From NCBI GenBank assembly GCA_900316115.1, contig ONBN01000046.1, positions 1 to 56,551 of the forward strand: a stretch of DNA of 56,551 nt. The letters run 5' to 3'. The stretch's first letter is position 1; the number at the start of each line of letters is the position of its first letter. Source of the DNA: an uncultured Eubacteriales bacterium. GTDB lineage: Bacteria; Bacillota; Clostridia; Lachnospirales; Lachnospiraceae. This document shows positions 37,140-45,602 of the stretch, piece after piece. The position numbers were made by a program, and so were the translations under genes. The notes under the pieces were generated by a model. It saw only the letters and a list, made by a program, of their open reading frames with translations, did no database searches and was not told where the DNA came from.

Positions 37140-38341
37140 GGCTCCTCCTTTTTCGTACCTATTACCTCTGTCTCAATCCTGCCGTCTGTGACAGCGATAA
37201 ACAGCCTGTCCTTTTCTCTGATATCTTCTATACTGGTCACTGCATGTCCCTGGATATCCGTCACATAGGAATATCCCTGGTTCAGCTTCCGAAGAGGGGA
37301 AAGTCCTGCATACTTCTCCAGGTATAATGCAAGAAGGTTCCGCTTCTCACGGATCTTTGCCTCCATCCCCTTATAAAGCCTTTCTTCCATATCGGCTGCA
37401 TACTGCTGTCTGTCCCGCAGTCTTCCCTGGGGATTCAGATACTGCATCCGTACCTGATACTGTTCAAGCCTGCTCTGCATCAGCTGCAGTTTACCCCACA
37501 TGGCACGATGCAGCCGTTCCCTGCCGGAATCGACTGCGTCCACAATACTCTTATAATCAAACACTGCCAGTTCTGCAGCAGCAGACGGAGTAGGTGCCCG
37601 TAAATCTGCCACAAAATCTGCAATGGTAAAATCCGTCTCATGTCCTACAGCTGAGATCACCGGGGTATGACACTCAAAAATCGCTCTGGCAACTCTTTCA
37701 TCATTAAAGGCCCACAGATCCTCTATGGATCCACCGCCTCTGCCTACAATAAGCACATCCAGATCCAGACTGTCCAGAGTCTGGATCCCTTTTACAATGC
37801 TTTCCGGTGCTCCCTCTCCCTGTACAAGGGCAGGGTACAAAATGATCTGCAGATACGGATTACGGCGCAGGGAAATATTGCGGATATCCTGGACCGCAGC
37901 CCCTGTAGGCGCAGTCACAACACCCAGACGCTTTACAAATCTGGGGATCTCCTGCTTATATTCCTGGGCAAACATGCCCATCTCTTCCAACTCCTGCTTC
38001 AGAAGCAGAAATCTACGGTACAGATCTCCTGCTCCCTCCAGAGTGATCTCCCTGGCATACATCTGGTATCTGCCATCCCTCTGATAAACATCAATGGTAC
38101 CGGCTACCACAACCTGATCTCCATCCTTCATACGGAATGCAAGACCCTTTCTCTGACCTGCAAACATCACACAGGAAAGGGTGCCTGTCTCATCCTTCAG
38201 GGAAAAATAGATATGTCCGCTGGTATGATACTTGCAGTTGGATACTTCTCCCTTTACCTGAAGCTTCTGCAGGAAATAATCCTGGGTAAACATATTACGC
38301 ACATAGCTGTTTACCTGTCCTACAGAATATATATTATTCAT
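37127..38341 (-). CDS. xseA: Exodeoxyribonuclease VII large subunit
   Basis: Catalytic subunit of exonuclease VII, 404 residues. It has an N-terminal OB-fold domain (residues 1-100, with YHTSGHIYFSLKD), the catalytic core with VVTAPTGAAVQDI and VGRGGGSIEDLWAFN, and a C-terminal coiled-coil domain that contacts XseB. The ATG at 38341 (MNNIYSVGQVNSY) overlaps the nusB stop; an upstream TTG would only extend into nusB. Confidence 0.96.
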   Translation of the reverse strand: MNNIYSVGQVNSYVRNMFTQDYFLQKLQVKGEVSNCKYHTSGHIYFSLKDETGTLSCVMFAGQRKGLAFRMKDGDQVVVAGTIDVYQRDGRYQMYAREITLEGAGDLYRRFLLLKQELEEMGMFAQEYKQEIPRFVKRLGVVTAPTGAAVQDIRNISLRRNPYLQIILYPALVQGEGAPESIVKGIQTLDSLDLDVLIVGRGGGSIEDLWAFNDERVARAIFECHTPVISAVGHETDFTIADFVADLRAPTPSAAAELAVFDYKSIVDAVDSGRERLHRAMWGKLQLMQSRLEQYQVRMQYLNPQGRLRDRQQYAADMEERLYKGMEAKIREKRNLLALYLEKYAGLSPLRKLNQGYSYVTDIQGHAVTSIEDIREKDRLFIAVTDGRIETEVIGTKKEEPWLK

Positions 38342-38735
38342 TTGCCAGCTTACCAAGGATACCGTTTACAAAGGAGCCTGAGGCTTCCCCGCCAAAACGC
38401 TTGGCCAGTTCCACTGCCTCATTGATGGCAACCCCTGTGGGAACATCCGGGTCATACTCGATCTCATAAACAGCCAGTCTTAAAGCTGTAAGATCCACAC
38501 GGTTCATTCGCTTTGTCTTCCATCCATGGCTTGTCTCATTCAGCTGTCTGTCGATATCCTCCAGATGCTCAAGTACATGGTTATATTTCTCCCGGATATA
38601 CTCCAGATCCTTCTCTTCGCCTTCAGCAAGGCCTTCAAAATAAAGCTGCACCTGCTCTCCCATCTCATCCTGGGAATTGAACTGAGTCATGAACAGAAGT
38701 TTAAAAATATGTTCTCTTAGTTCCCTTCTTCGCAT
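38334..38735 (-). CDS. nusB: Transcription antitermination factor NusB
   Basis: A 133-residue helical RNA-binding protein that joins NusE and boxA RNA in antitermination of rRNA operons. The N-terminus MRRRELREHIFKLLF and the C-terminal NEAVELAKRFGGEASGSFVNGILGKL are typical. The ATG at 38735 with GGGAGG upstream is chosen over a TTG five codons earlier. First gene of the compact nusB-to-recN block, after a hairpin that closes the asp23 gene. Confidence 0.96.
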   Translation of the reverse strand: MRRRELREHIFKLLFMTQFNSQDEMGEQVQLYFEGLAEGEEKDLEYIREKYNHVLEHLEDIDRQLNETSHGWKTKRMNRVDLTALRLAVYEIEYDPDVPTGVAINEAVELAKRFGGEASGSFVNGILGKLANE

Positions 38736-38754
38736 AATTTCCTCCCGCAATATA

Positions 38755-38781
38755 AAAAAGGAAAGCCTTACTTTCCTTTTT
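38755..38781 (-). terminator. Hairpin terminator at the end of the asp23 gene
   Basis: Minus strand AAAAAGGAAAG / CTTTCCTTTTT, eleven perfect pairs, loop TAAGG, followed by TTATATT. The loop holds the TAA stop of the asp23-family gene; the T-run is part of the stem. Partial read-through to nusB is likely since no other nusB promoter is evident. Confidence 0.65.
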
Positions 38782-39154
38782 CATTCTCCATATCTACGCT
38801 GGCAATGTGGATATTCACATCTGCCACTTCAAGCCCGGTCATATTCTCGATGGAAGACTTAACCTTTTCCTGGACTGTCTTGCTTGTCTCCAGGATATTC
38901 TTGCCATACTGGATATTCAGGGTAAGATCCACACGTACAACCCCGTCCAGCACTTCCACCTTTACGCCTTTGGAAAGACTCTTCATCCCAAGCTTGCTTA
39001 CCAGCTCATTTGTAATATTACCGGCCATGGAAGCAACTCCGTCAACCTCTGTAGCTGCCAGACCTGCAATGATCGCAACCACTTCGTCTGCAATATTCAC
39101 TTCACCAATGCCGCCAAGATCCTGTATCTTATATGTTGTTCTCTTTTCAGCCAT
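38768..39154 (-). CDS. Asp23/Gls24-family envelope stress protein (YqhY-like)
   Basis: A 128-residue protein of the Asp23/Gls24 family with no signal or membrane segment. The core IGEVNIADEVVAIIAGLAA-EVDGVASMAGNI and the VDLTLNIQYGKNI segment are standard. In Bacillus the homologue yqhY lies next to accBC upstream of nusB and is linked to membrane lipid homeostasis, so the same place here suggests a YqhY-like role rather than a general stress protein. It has its own promoter and an AGGAGG site. Confidence 0.92.
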   Translation of the reverse strand: MAEKRTTYKIQDLGGIGEVNIADEVVAIIAGLAATEVDGVASMAGNITNELVSKLGMKSLSKGVKVEVLDGVVRVDLTLNIQYGKNILETSKTVQEKVKSSIENMTGLEVADVNIHIASVDMENEKGK

Positions 39155-39193
39155 ATGATAACCCTCCTAAGGTGTTATATTCAGTTGTCTATA

Positions 39194-39222
39194 ATTATAC
39201 CAAATCACCCAATAAATGAAAA
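39194..39222 (-). promoter_or_regulatory. Promoter of the asp23-family gene
   Basis: Minus strand extended -10 TGG-TATAAT (TATAAT at 39194-39199) with a weak -35 TTTTCA 17 bases upstream, just before the end of prfC. Confidence 0.65.
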
Positions 39223-39225
39223 GGG

Positions 39226-40815
39226 TTATTTGCTGAATTCCGTTAATATTAAATCCGGATTTCTGTCCTGGGTCATTCCCACACTCCATGGATTTACAAA
39301 GAGAAGAAGTGGATTTTCCTTAAGGTCTGTTACCTTCTTCATATCTGAAGTACCGGTAATGCTGTCCACATCCACCTTGTCCTTGTTCGCGATCCAGCGG
39401 ATATGTTCATAAGGAAGACTCTCCAGACGGATCTCTACATTATACTCATTCTCAAGACGGAATTTCAGTACATCAAACTGAAGCATGCCTACAACTCCCA
39501 CAATGATCTCTTCCATATTTCCAAACAGTTCCTGGAAGATCTGGATAGCTCCCTCATGGGCGATCTGTGTGATTCCTTTTACAAACTGCTTTCTCTTCAT
39601 TGTGTCCAAAAGCCGTACTCTTGCAAAATGCTCCGGTGCAAAGGTAGGGATCCCTTCAAAAGCAAATTTCTTGCCAGGCGCACAAATGGTATCTCCAATA
39701 GAAAAGATGCCCGGGTCAAATACACCGATAATATCTCCTGCATAAGCCTCATCCACCACATGTCTGGACTCTGCCATCATCTGCTGTGGCTGAAGAAGAC
39801 GCATTTTCTTTTCTCCCTGTACATGATAAACCTCCTGGGAGGCATCAAACTTACCGGAACAGATCCTCATAAAAGCGATCCTGTCCCTGTGGGCTTTGTT
39901 CATATTTGCCTGGATCTTAAATACAAAGGCAGAAAAATCATCGGACATAGGATCCACCAGCCCTGCATCTGACATCCTTGGAAGCGGAGAAGTGGTCATA
40001 GCCAGGAAATGCTCCAGGAAAGTTTCCACACCGAAATTGGTAAGTGCGGATCCGAAAAATACAGGGGTTAATTCTCCCTTGCTTACAAGCTCCTGATCAA
40101 AATCAGCGCTTGCACCGTCAAGAAGCTCGATCTCTTCAAGGAGTTGCTCCTTCTGCTCCGGATCCATCACCTGATCTGCTCTTGGATCCTGCAGAGGGAT
40201 CTCCTCAATATGCCCTTCCTTTGTTCCTTTCTGGGTATCAGAAAATGTAAGGATCTTTTCTGTATTCCTGTCATAAACACCACGGAACTTCTTGCCTGAG
40301 CCAATTGGCCAGTTAATGGGGCAGGTTGCAATGCCAAGCTCCTTCTCGATCTCATCCAGAAGATCAAAGGTATCATTGGCATCCCGGTCCATTTTATTGA
40401 TAAACGTAAAAATAGGGATGTGTCTCATCACACACACCTTAAACAGCTTTCTAGTCTGGGCCTCCACACCTTTGGATCCATCAATGACCATTACCGCAGA
40501 ATCTGCTGCCATCAATGTTCTGTAAGTGTCCTCAGAGAAATCTTGATGTCCTGGGGTATCCAGAATGTTAATACAATATCCATCATAGTGGAACTGAAGT
40601 ACAGAAGAAGTAACAGAAATACCTCTTTCCTTTTCAATCTCCATCCAGTCTGAAACTGCATGACGGGCCGTTGCCTTGCCCTTAACACTTCCGGCCAGAT
40701 TAATGGCTCCGCCATACAGCAAAAACTTCTCCGTAAGCGTGGTCTTACCAGCATCCGGATGTGAAATAATTGCAAATGTCCTTCTTTTTTCTATTTCTTT
40801 CGTATATTTTGACAC
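39226..40815 (-). CDS. prfC: Peptide chain release factor 3
   Basis: GTPase that recycles RF1/RF2 from the ribosome after termination. The 529-residue protein has G1 SHPDAGKTTLTEK, the G2 region, G3 DTPGHQDFSED, G4 NKMDRDA, and the RF3-specific C-terminal domains (PQQMMAESRHVVDEAYAGD). The start is a GTG at 40815 with GGAGG six bases upstream. It is monocistronic with its own promoter, between the spoIIIA operon and the asp23 gene. Confidence 0.97.
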   Translation of the reverse strand: MSKYTKEIEKRRTFAIISHPDAGKTTLTEKFLLYGGAINLAGSVKGKATARHAVSDWMEIEKERGISVTSSVLQFHYDGYCINILDTPGHQDFSEDTYRTLMAADSAVMVIDGSKGVEAQTRKLFKVCVMRHIPIFTFINKMDRDANDTFDLLDEIEKELGIATCPINWPIGSGKKFRGVYDRNTEKILTFSDTQKGTKEGHIEEIPLQDPRADQVMDPEQKEQLLEEIELLDGASADFDQELVSKGELTPVFFGSALTNFGVETFLEHFLAMTTSPLPRMSDAGLVDPMSDDFSAFVFKIQANMNKAHRDRIAFMRICSGKFDASQEVYHVQGEKKMRLLQPQQMMAESRHVVDEAYAGDIIGVFDPGIFSIGDTICAPGKKFAFEGIPTFAPEHFARVRLLDTMKRKQFVKGITQIAHEGAIQIFQELFGNMEEIIVGVVGMLQFDVLKFRLENEYNVEIRLESLPYEHIRWIANKDKVDVDSITGTSDMKKVTDLKENPLLLFVNPWSVGMTQDRNPDLILTEFSK

Positions 40816-40880
40816 AGCATGCCTCCTGCAAAATGGTCTGTCATAAATAGTTTTTCCTTAACAACTCATAAACATTCCTA

Positions 40881-40910
40881 TTCTAGTATATGAAAAGCTT
40901 TTCTGTCAAG
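40881..40910 (-). promoter_or_regulatory. prfC promoter
   Basis: Minus strand TTGACA (40905-40910), 18 bases, TAGAAT (40881-40886). The spacer contains GAAAAGCTTTTC, a 12-base palindrome. Confidence 0.78.
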
Positions 40911-40935
40911 GGAATTTCCTCAGTAAACGGCTGTG

Positions 40936-41458
40936 TCAGTCGTAGATTCCTTCTGTTTCAACCAAATCCCCGCTCACATCTGTTTCAGCTGATGTTTCTT
41001 CGGATTCCTGGTCAGGTGTCTGGCTGATCCCCGCATCCTTATTGCCACTTTCTTCAGCACTTTGGCTTAAAGGTGTGATCACACTATTTTCCGGCTTCCT
41101 GCTTCTGTTCCTCTCCGATATCCTGATTGTTGATAATGTCCTGAAGATCCGCTTTATTCTGGGAACGGATCTGTTCCCTGGAAAGCTTTGCCTGGGCAGC
41201 AAAACCGGATGCCCCTGTAAGTACGGCTTCTCCCGGAGCAGTCACATCCTCCGTATCCCCGGTGCCATCTGCCCCGTTCTCATCCAGAAGGGCTGTTTCA
41301 TCTGTCAGGTCATAATCCACATCTTCAAGGATACTGCTGCTGGCCTCCTGATCCTTAAAGCCCAGATCCACATCAGCAAAATTAAGATAACCAGCTGCTG
41401 CGATCAGGATTGCCAGGGAGGTGATGATCACCTGATTCTTTTTTAAAACTTTTTTCAC
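40936..41458 (-). pseudogene. spoIIIAH: spoIIIAH with an out-of-frame internal deletion
   Basis: SpoIIIAH is the mother-cell partner of SpoIIQ, forming a ring in the channel between mother cell and forespore. The reading frame begins with a GTG at 41458 and has the right N-terminus: membrane helix (residues 8-25), acidic linker, then FAAQAKLSREQIRSQNKADL and DIINNQDIGEEQKQEA. It then meets a TAG at 41084-41086, at residue 125. In the next frame the sequence continues with PENSVITPLSQSAEES, which resembles the normal C-terminal end (ENIVITP), and runs as an acidic tail to a stop at 40936-40938. About 60-75 residues that build the ring fold are missing. The protein should be non-functional unless this is an assembly error. 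Confidence 0.8.
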
Positions 41459-41469
41459 TTTGCCTCTCC

Positions 41470-41922
41470 TTATATCATTTTTATTACTTTAATTCTATGG
41501 GCTTCCACCTGAAATAATGCCATCACTGCCTGCTGAATCTCCCGTACAGTCACAGGATCGTCCGCTCCCTGGGCAGCGATCAGCACTCCTGTGATCAGAT
41601 CACTGCTGTCACTGCCAAAACCAAAGGTATTTTTCTCCTTTCCAGTCATAAGCATGACCTGCACCTTCCCCACCCCCTCCATACCGGAAAGCACTTCCTG
41701 AAGCCTTTGTTCCAAAGCTGATGCATTCCCCTGTTCCTGCACCTCCTCCCTGACTGCCTTTTCTGTCCCATTATCTGATCCATTCTTTTTTTCAGTAGGA
41801 ACTGCTATCACTCCCAGAAGAAGTCCTATCAGAAAGAGCGTGATCCACTGTGTCCGGTTCATTTTTTTCAACCTGGATCTGGCAGTTTCCAGCAGAGATC
41901 CCCCATTGCTCCAAAAGCTCAT
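41470..41922 (-). CDS. spoIIIAG: Stage III sporulation protein AG
   Basis: A 150-residue membrane protein forming a large ring of the SpoIIIA-SpoIIQ feeding channel in the mother-cell membrane. It has one membrane helix (about residues 25-42, TQWITLFLIGLLLGVIAVPT), a linker, and the ring-building motif end LITGVLIAAQGADDP then EIQQAVMALFQVEAHRIKVIKM. It is shorter than usual (Bacillus 229 residues); the segment between the two halves of the ring domain is only about 18 residues. The start at 41922 has GAGGGGG upstream, but it overlaps spoIIIAF by 131 bases; the ATG at 41862 is an alternative. Confidence 0.82.
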   Translation of the reverse strand: MSFWSNGGSLLETARSRLKKMNRTQWITLFLIGLLLGVIAVPTEKKNGSDNGTEKAVREEVQEQGNASALEQRLQEVLSGMEGVGKVQVMLMTGKEKNTFGFGSDSSDLITGVLIAAQGADDPVTVREIQQAVMALFQVEAHRIKVIKMI

Positions 41923-42352
41923 CCTTAAGCCCCCTCTCCAGTTCCTGATCTGGTTCTTCCTGCAGATGCAGCACTGCTTTTATGGTTTCTCCTTCTATAT
42001 GTATTTCCACACCCTTTACTTCCATGTACTTCTTCTTTAATTCTTCTGTTATCTCTTCTTCCAGCTGTTTTTCCAGATTTTTCCAGATAAACATTTTCTG
42101 CAGGTTTTCCCCTTCCTGTATTTTCCGTTCCTCCTCTTCCTTTGCGTACAAAAGCTGAAAGCTTTGCCCCAGTTCATCCGCCTTACCAAGCAAAGTAAAC
42201 ACAGGGATCAAAAGTAAAAGGATCAGCAAAAGTCCCATAAAAAAGCGTACATATTTTTCATATTTTCCTGCCGGCACCAGATGAAGCACCATTGTAAAAA
42301 GGAGATAAAAAACAGCCAGGTTTTTGATCCAGGCATACAGGCTTTCTTTCAT
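41792..42352 (-). CDS. spoIIIAF: Stage III sporulation protein AF
   Basis: A 186-residue protein with two membrane helices (about residues 8-24 and 32-52) and a soluble C-terminal domain, part of the SpoIIIA channel complex. The ATG at 42352 (MKESLYAWIKNLAVFY) overlaps the spoIIIAE stop (ATGA) with GGAGGG upstream; an earlier in-frame start would lie inside spoIIIAE. The last 40 residues (from about QIQVEKNE) overlap spoIIIAG and look unlike the family, which usually ends near there. Confidence 0.88.
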   Translation of the reverse strand: MKESLYAWIKNLAVFYLLFTMVLHLVPAGKYEKYVRFFMGLLLILLLLIPVFTLLGKADELGQSFQLLYAKEEEERKIQEGENLQKMFIWKNLEKQLEEEITEELKKKYMEVKGVEIHIEGETIKAVLHLQEEPDQELERGLKDELLEQWGISAGNCQIQVEKNEPDTVDHALSDRTSSGSDSSSY

Positions 42353-43503
42353 CCTCCCCCTCCAAAGCTTAATGTAAGAATGATCAATGTAAGCATACAC
42401 AATACTTCTGCTGTAAGAAGGATCCGAAGAAGCAGACCGCAGCCTTCCCCCATTGTGGTCAATGCGCCTACGATCCTTTTATCTGCCACAGGCTGGGCAA
42501 GTGCTGCCAGAAAACGGTATGCCAGACATAAAAAGCCATAATGTAATACAGGTGCTGCAGCAGTGATCAAAAGAGCAAGAAGGGCAGCCACTCCCACACA
42601 GTTTCTTACCAGCACACCGGTTGTAACCACCAGTTCCGTAACTGCATTTACTGCATTTCCTATGCCTGGGATCACACTGGCAGTTTTTCCAATAGCCGTC
42701 CGTTTCAGTGAATCCATCACCGGTGCTACCATTCCTTTTACGATCTGCAGTCCTGTAACGATCCCAATCAGGCTTTTCAGTCCCCAGCTGATCAGACTTT
42801 CCAGAAGATCTGCCAATTTGCTTAGCATGCTTTCCTTTGACAGATGGTTCACCAGGCACAACAGGATATACAGGTTTGCACCAGGCAGCAAAAAGGCAGT
42901 CAGAATCCACTGGATCATCCAGGTAAGCATAAGTACTCCCTGGTAAAACACAGCTGCTGTAGTGGCTCCTGTAGATGCTGCCACTGCCATGAAATAAGCT
43001 GGCGTAAGCACCTTCATAAAGTCCCGGATCCAGCAAAGACTCTGATAAAGATTCTGTGACAGCTTACTGAAGGAATTCATAATCATGATAAATAAAAGCA
43101 GATACAGCATATAAAATGTAATTTCCACAGCCTGTCCATCTTCAAATACAGCAGACAGATTTGTAAGAAATGCAGTTCCAAGGATCAGCAGCAATATCCT
43201 GAACAGAGTATCCTTTTCTCCTTTTAAAAGGTTAAAAAAAAGACCTTGCAAAAATCTCTGCAACGTCTCTTTTGAAACTTCCCCGCTTCCGCTCATTATA
43301 CTTTTTATTGCATCAGAAAAAGAAAATTCATCTTTTCCAAGCGCCTGATCCAGCATCTGCTGCACATTTTCAAAATCCATCTGCCCAAGAAGCTGTTCCT
43401 GCACAAAATCATCTCCTGAAGCAATCTCCTCTCCCCATGCACAGTCTGTCCAAAGAAAAAAAATAAAACATACAGCCAGCCATATGATGATCCATCTTTT
43501 CAT
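42349..43503 (-). CDS. spoIIIAE: Stage III sporulation protein AE
   Basis: A 384-residue polytopic membrane protein with a signal peptide-like N-terminus (WIIIWLAVCFIFFLWTDCAWG) and about seven further hydrophobic segments. It is a putative channel component of the SpoIIIA complex, distantly like permeases. The family motif VIPGIGNAVNAVTELVVTTG is intact. The start overlaps spoIIIAD (ATGA) and the end overlaps spoIIIAF. Confidence 0.95.
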   Translation of the reverse strand: MKRWIIIWLAVCFIFFLWTDCAWGEEIASGDDFVQEQLLGQMDFENVQQMLDQALGKDEFSFSDAIKSIMSGSGEVSKETLQRFLQGLFFNLLKGEKDTLFRILLLILGTAFLTNLSAVFEDGQAVEITFYMLYLLLFIMIMNSFSKLSQNLYQSLCWIRDFMKVLTPAYFMAVAASTGATTAAVFYQGVLMLTWMIQWILTAFLLPGANLYILLCLVNHLSKESMLSKLADLLESLISWGLKSLIGIVTGLQIVKGMVAPVMDSLKRTAIGKTASVIPGIGNAVNAVTELVVTTGVLVRNCVGVAALLALLITAAAPVLHYGFLCLAYRFLAALAQPVADKRIVGALTTMGEGCGLLLRILLTAEVLCMLTLIILTLSFGGGG

Positions 43504-43886
43504 ATCAGAAAACTCTCAACGGTTTCCAGCAGTGCCATCAGCACAGGAATGCACAAAACCAGTACAGACAGCCTGCAGAACAGTTCAATCTGCACCCCCG
43601 TTGCCTGATATCCTGCATCTTTGCAGATCCCGGAAGAAAACTGGCCAATATAAGTGATCCCCATCATTTTTACAAGGGTAAGAAAATAGCTTCCATCCAC
43701 AGGCAGGCTTTCACTGATCTGATCCAGCGCCTGAAACAGGTAAGCGATCTTCCCCACAGCCAGACCAAGGATCACCAGGCCAATGCCCATGGTAATAAAA
43801 CAGGTGTACTCAGGCCTTGTGCCTTTCATCAGAAATCCCAGTATCACACCACATACTCCAAGAAGAGAGATCTTGATAATATCCAT
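43500..43886 (-). CDS. spoIIIAD: Stage III sporulation protein AD
   Basis: A 128-residue membrane protein with four hydrophobic segments, of the SpoIIIAC/AD family. KMMGITYIGQFSSGICKDAGY is the conserved segment. ATG with AGGAGG upstream. Part of the spoIIIA operon with translational coupling to spoIIIAE. Confidence 0.95.
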   Translation of the reverse strand: MDIIKISLLGVCGVILGFLMKGTRPEYTCFITMGIGLVILGLAVGKIAYLFQALDQISESLPVDGSYFLTLVKMMGITYIGQFSSGICKDAGYQATGVQIELFCRLSVLVLCIPVLMALLETVESFLI

Positions 43887-43906
43887 GGATATCTGCCTCC
43901 TGCTGC

Positions 43907-44101
43907 CTAAAGCTCAAACAATTGCCGGATACTGTCAAACAGTTCATATATATAGGGTACGATCCAGAATAAAACAACCAGAAGTCCTGCCAGGCTTACC
44001 AGAAAAGCCTGTTCATCCCTGCCACTGTGCTTCAGTACCTGGGACAACACGGAGACCAGGATACCAACTGCAGCGATCTTAAAAATAATACTGACCTCCA
44101 A
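43907..44101 (-). CDS. spoIIIAC: Stage III sporulation protein AC
   Basis: A 64-residue protein with two membrane helices (about residues 4-22 and 33-52), matching SpoIIIAC in size and sequence (LKHSGRDEQAFLVSLAG). It starts with TTG at 44101, eight or so bases after AAGGAGGAG. It lies 20 bases before spoIIIAD and after spoIIIAB. Confidence 0.95.
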   Translation of the reverse strand: MEVSIIFKIAAVGILVSVLSQVLKHSGRDEQAFLVSLAGLLVVLFWIVPYIYELFDSIRQLFEL

Positions 44102-44122
44102 GGTCTCCTCCTTTCCAGCCCT

Positions 44123-44641
44123 CTACCAGATCATCACTGCTGCCAAAAGCCCTCCAAGCAGTCCAAGACTCTGATATACTTTCTTTTTTTCAGGAAGCTG
44201 TGTACGTACCTGACGGATATGCTGAGTCAGACTGATTTCATACAATTCCAGCTGCCTGCACTGCATTTCCACATCCAGATGTCCCAGCCTGCTGCCAAGC
44301 GCCAGAAATTCTTCCCGCTCCTCCCGGGTCAGTTCCAGACTTCCCAGATGCATTTCCCCGCATTCTTTAAAAATCTGTGCAAATGTTTTTTCTGTATTTC
44401 CTTCCAGTTCCCTGCTTACTGCAAGAAAAAACTCCCGGTATTCCCCACAAAGCTTATCCGCACCATCCGCAAATGCATCCTTCAGGGACAGCCGTCCATA
44501 ACGGATCTCTCCTTTCAGATATACAGCCATCTGCATGCACATATTCAATGCTTTCAGCCTTTGTGTAAGACGGCAGGCACTGGAAAAGCCCAGTCCTGTA
44601 CCTGCCAGAACCATCAAAAACAATCCTGCACTTTTCAGCAT
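44123..44641 (-). CDS. spoIIIAB: Stage III sporulation protein AB
   Basis: A 172-residue protein with hydrophobic ends (residues 3-20 and 155-171) and a helical middle, similar in layout to GspF/type II secretion platform proteins. EIRYGRLSLKDAFADGADK and the LGHLDVEMQCRQLELYE segment are family features. It begins inside the end of spoIIIAA, overlapping by seven bases. Confidence 0.93.
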   Translation of the reverse strand: MLKSAGLFLMVLAGTGLGFSSACRLTQRLKALNMCMQMAVYLKGEIRYGRLSLKDAFADGADKLCGEYREFFLAVSRELEGNTEKTFAQIFKECGEMHLGSLELTREEREEFLALGSRLGHLDVEMQCRQLELYEISLTQHIRQVRTQLPEKKKVYQSLGLLGGLLAAVMIW

Positions 44642-45555
44642 AAATTCCCATTCCTGTCATAAATCCCTTGGATCATGCCTGCATGCTCCCCTGTTCCCAA
44701 CAGAATATATCTCTGGAAAACCCGGTCTTTCCACAGCATTCTAAATAAAGGCTGCTCCAACACATCCTCCATGGAATCTCCATGGGCGGTAGCGATCAGC
44801 TTGCATCCGCAATGGATCACAGACTCTACTGCTTTATAATCCTCTTCTTTTCCAAGCTCGTCCACTGCCACCACAGAAGGAGACATGGAACGGATCAGCA
44901 TCTGCATCCCCTCTGCCTTAGGGCAGCCGTCCAGAATGTCTGTCCTTGGTCCCAGGTCATTCTGGGGAACTCCCTGATAACAGCCTGCCAGTTCACTTCG
45001 TTCATCCACCACACCAACTGTCAGCCCTGGCACACCTTCCCTGCCATTGCTTAACTGCCGGATAATATCTCTTAACAAAGTTGTTTTTCCACATCTTGGC
45101 GGCGAAACGATCAATGTATGTGCCACCCATGTATTTTTCTGGATATAGGGCATGACCGGATCTGCACAGCCCAGCACCTGATGTGCCAGCCGCACATTAA
45201 TACAGGAGATATACTTCATCCCCCGAATCTGATTTCCGTCCAGGATCACCTTTCCTGTTACACCGACTCTGTGCCCTCCCTGTACACTTAAAAACCCCTG
45301 CCTGATCTCATCCTCATAAGCATACAGGGAATATCCGCTTACATGCTCCATGGTTTCCTTCAGATCCTCACGGGTAACCAGGTACTGTTCTTCTCCCTGT
45401 TTTCGCAGGAAACATTCTCCGCCGTCATAGGAAACAAACAAAGGCCGTCCCACACGTAACCGGATCTCATACAGCTTTTCATAATCCAGCCTGGCATCTA
45501 CAAGCAGCCTTCGAATATTTCCCGGAAACAGGTTCTGTATCTGATTTGCGTCTAT
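44635..45555 (-). CDS. spoIIIAA: Stage III sporulation protein AA (ATPase), no standard start codon
   Basis: Secretion-type ATPase of the SpoIIIA complex. Walker A SPPRCGKTTLLRD and Walker B-like MSPSVVAVDELG are intact. The conserved N-terminal segment reads in frame as IDANQIQNLFPGNIRRLLVD and then DYEKLYEIRLRVGRP, but no ATG, GTG or TTG exists before it; the frame is closed by a TAG at about 45559. An ATA at 45553-45555 lies seven bases after GAGGTG, the normal position for a start. The first normal codon, a GTG at 45453, would remove 34 conserved residues and has no ribosome site. I give the full extent from the ATA, about 306 residues, the usual length. Either a rare ATA start or an inactivating mutation. 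Confidence 0.8.
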   Translation of the reverse strand: MDANQIQNLFPGNIRRLLVDARLDYEKLYEIRLRVGRPLFVSYDGGECFLRKQGEEQYLVTREDLKETMEHVSGYSLYAYEDEIRQGFLSVQGGHRVGVTGKVILDGNQIRGMKYISCINVRLAHQVLGCADPVMPYIQKNTWVAHTLIVSPPRCGKTTLLRDIIRQLSNGREGVPGLTVGVVDERSELAGCYQGVPQNDLGPRTDILDGCPKAEGMQMLIRSMSPSVVAVDELGKEEDYKAVESVIHCGCKLIATAHGDSMEDVLEQPLFRMLWKDRVFQRYILLGTGEHAGMIQGIYDRNGNLC

Positions 45556-45602
45556 TTTCTATCACCTCTTTAACAATATCAATATATGCAGGTGTTCTGT
45601 TT

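Noticed and set aside
40936-41202. Open frame of 88 codons downstream of the spoIIIAH stop
   Set aside because: Its first part overlaps spoIIIAH in a wrong frame and its second part reads as the C-terminal end of SpoIIIAH, so it is the tail of the pseudogene and not a separate gene.
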